Assembly (NCBI GenBank): GCA_031263835.1
Contig: JAISEZ010000055.1
Coordinates: 1 to 8,075 of the forward strand
Origin: Tannerella sp.
GTDB taxonomy: Bacteria; Bacteroidota; Bacteroidia; Bacteroidales; Tannerellaceae
DNA: 8,075 nucleotides
Direction of reading: 5' to 3'
The notes under the pieces are model-generated. The model searched no databases. It was given only the letters and a program-made list of their open reading frames with translations, and had not been told where the DNA came from. Shown piece after piece: positions 7,578 to 8,075 of the stretch (position 1 is its first letter; each line of letters opens with the position of its first letter). The translations under genes and the position numbers were made by a program.

Positions 7578-7605
7578 GTAGAGACGCGATGCATCGCGTC
7601 TCTAC
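7578..7605. repeat. Perfect 28-bp palindrome in convergent intergenic gap
   Basis: The arms GTAGAGACGCGATG (7578-7591) and CATCGCGTCTCTAC (7592-7605) are exact reverse complements with no spacer. The flanking bases (G at 7577, G at 7606) break the symmetry. It lies between the end of the HzsA-related gene (7502) and the end of purN (7707), which converge. There is no T-run on either side, so a classical terminator is not indicated, although a cruciform or RNA hairpin could still affect 3' ends. From memory, closely similar palindromes are scattered in many copies in some Bacteroidetes and cyanobacterial genomes, which would make this one copy of a dispersed repeat; that cannot be tested from a single copy. 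Confidence 0.75.
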
Positions 7606-7706
7606 GAGTGCGGACATCGTTTTCATCCCGCAATTTTAGCCCGCGCACAGTATATTACAGTAAATCAGCACGCCGCAAGGCGCCGGACGTGGACGGTTTC
7701 TTTTCA

Positions 7707-8075
7707 TCATGCCTTTGAGCGGCACTCCTTTTCAAGTAATTCTTTGATCACTGCGGGATAATATTTGTATTCCAGTTCGTGCACTCTTGCGGCCACATCG
7801 TCCGCCGTATCGGAGGGAAAAACCGGACAGCTCTTTTGGAATATGATGGCGCCTTCATCATACCGGTCATTTACGTAATGGATGGTGATCCCCGTCTGTA
7901 TTGCTTTTGCCGCCACAACTGCCTGATGAACATAGTCGCCGTACATGCCTTTTCCACCGAACGCGGGCAACAGCGAAGGATGTATATTTATAATTTTATC
8001 CGGATATGCCCGGATAATATCACCGGAAATCTTCAGCAGGAATCCCGCCAGGACAATAAAATCCACCTCATATTC
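7707..8075 (-). CDS. purN: Phosphoribosylglycinamide formyltransferase (PurN), 3' part only
   Basis: The 122 visible residues are the C-terminal two thirds of the enzyme that transfers a formyl group from 10-formyltetrahydrofolate to GAR, giving FGAR, in cytoplasmic purine synthesis. The frame is open through the right edge (Glu-Tyr-Glu before the GTG codon at 8066), so the gene begins outside the window and about 65-70 residues are missing; that internal GTG is not the start. Diagnostic features are VLAGFL, the NIHPSLLP motif with catalytic Asn (7986-7988) and His (7980-7982), the Bacteroidetes-type GGKGMYG loop, TGITIHYV, and YDEG with the catalytic Asp (7857-7859). The C-terminus has ARVHELEYKYYP, typical of the family. 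Two consecutive TGA codons end it (7707-7709 and 7704-7706). It converges with the cytochrome genes and has no functional link to them. Confidence 0.93.
   Translation of the reverse strand, partial: EYEVDFIVLAGFLLKISGDIIRAYPDKIINIHPSLLPAFGGKGMYGDYVHQAVVAAKAIQTGITIHYVNDRYDEGAIIFQKSCPVFPSDTADDVAARVHELEYKYYPAVIKELLEKECRSKA

Noticed and set aside
7578..7605. Bidirectional intrinsic terminator
   Set aside because: The stem is strong but there is no loop and no T-run on either side, so the repeat reading fits better.
7463..7718. Small frames on both strands across the palindrome
   Set aside because: They are open mainly because of the palindrome and surrounding bases; no start context or protein-like composition supports them.
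8058..8066. GTG at 8066 as the start of purN
   Set aside because: The frame stays open to the window edge and the catalytic core would lack the N-terminal nucleotide-binding part, so the gene is simply cut by the window.

Overview
The window looks like a stretch of chromosome from a member of the Bacteroidetes, most likely Bacteroidales. The partial purN at the right end has the Bacteroidetes-style GGKGMYG loop. The starts are preceded by A/T-rich sequence rather than clear Shine-Dalgarno sites. One good TAnnTTTG-type -7 promoter box stands before the first large gene. The large genes are GC-rich while the flanks and the gap at 4683-4805 are visibly AT-rich. Genus cannot be fixed from this sequence.

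Layout: 1-594 is an AT-rich left flank with one doubtful small reading frame (122-331), a candidate promoter (493-500) and a nested inverted-repeat leader (520-578). Then come three large co-directional genes for exported c-type cytochromes: an HzsA-related protein with two haems (595-2862); a beta-propeller/di-haem peroxidase-like protein 8 bp downstream (2871-4682); and, after 123 bp, a longer HzsA-related lipoprotein with three haems (4806-7502). The convergent gap 7503-7703 carries a perfect 28-bp palindrome. The minus strand from 8075 to 7707 is the 3' two thirds of purN (purine biosynthesis), unrelated to the cytochromes.

Together the three large genes encode seven CXXCH haem c sites on three exported propeller-containing proteins, so they probably form one envelope redox module. 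The two HzsA-related proteins share the propeller, middle-domain and C-terminal haem architecture of the hydrazine synthase alpha subunit. No beta or gamma subunit gene is present and the unusual tyrosine haem ligand recalled for the anammox enzyme is not at the equivalent place, so hydrazine synthesis should not be inferred. Substrate and electron partners are unknown. The most interesting points are the paired HzsA-like paralogues with a conserved Asp/Cys/His set, the extra haem domain of the third gene, the structured leader, and the palindrome.
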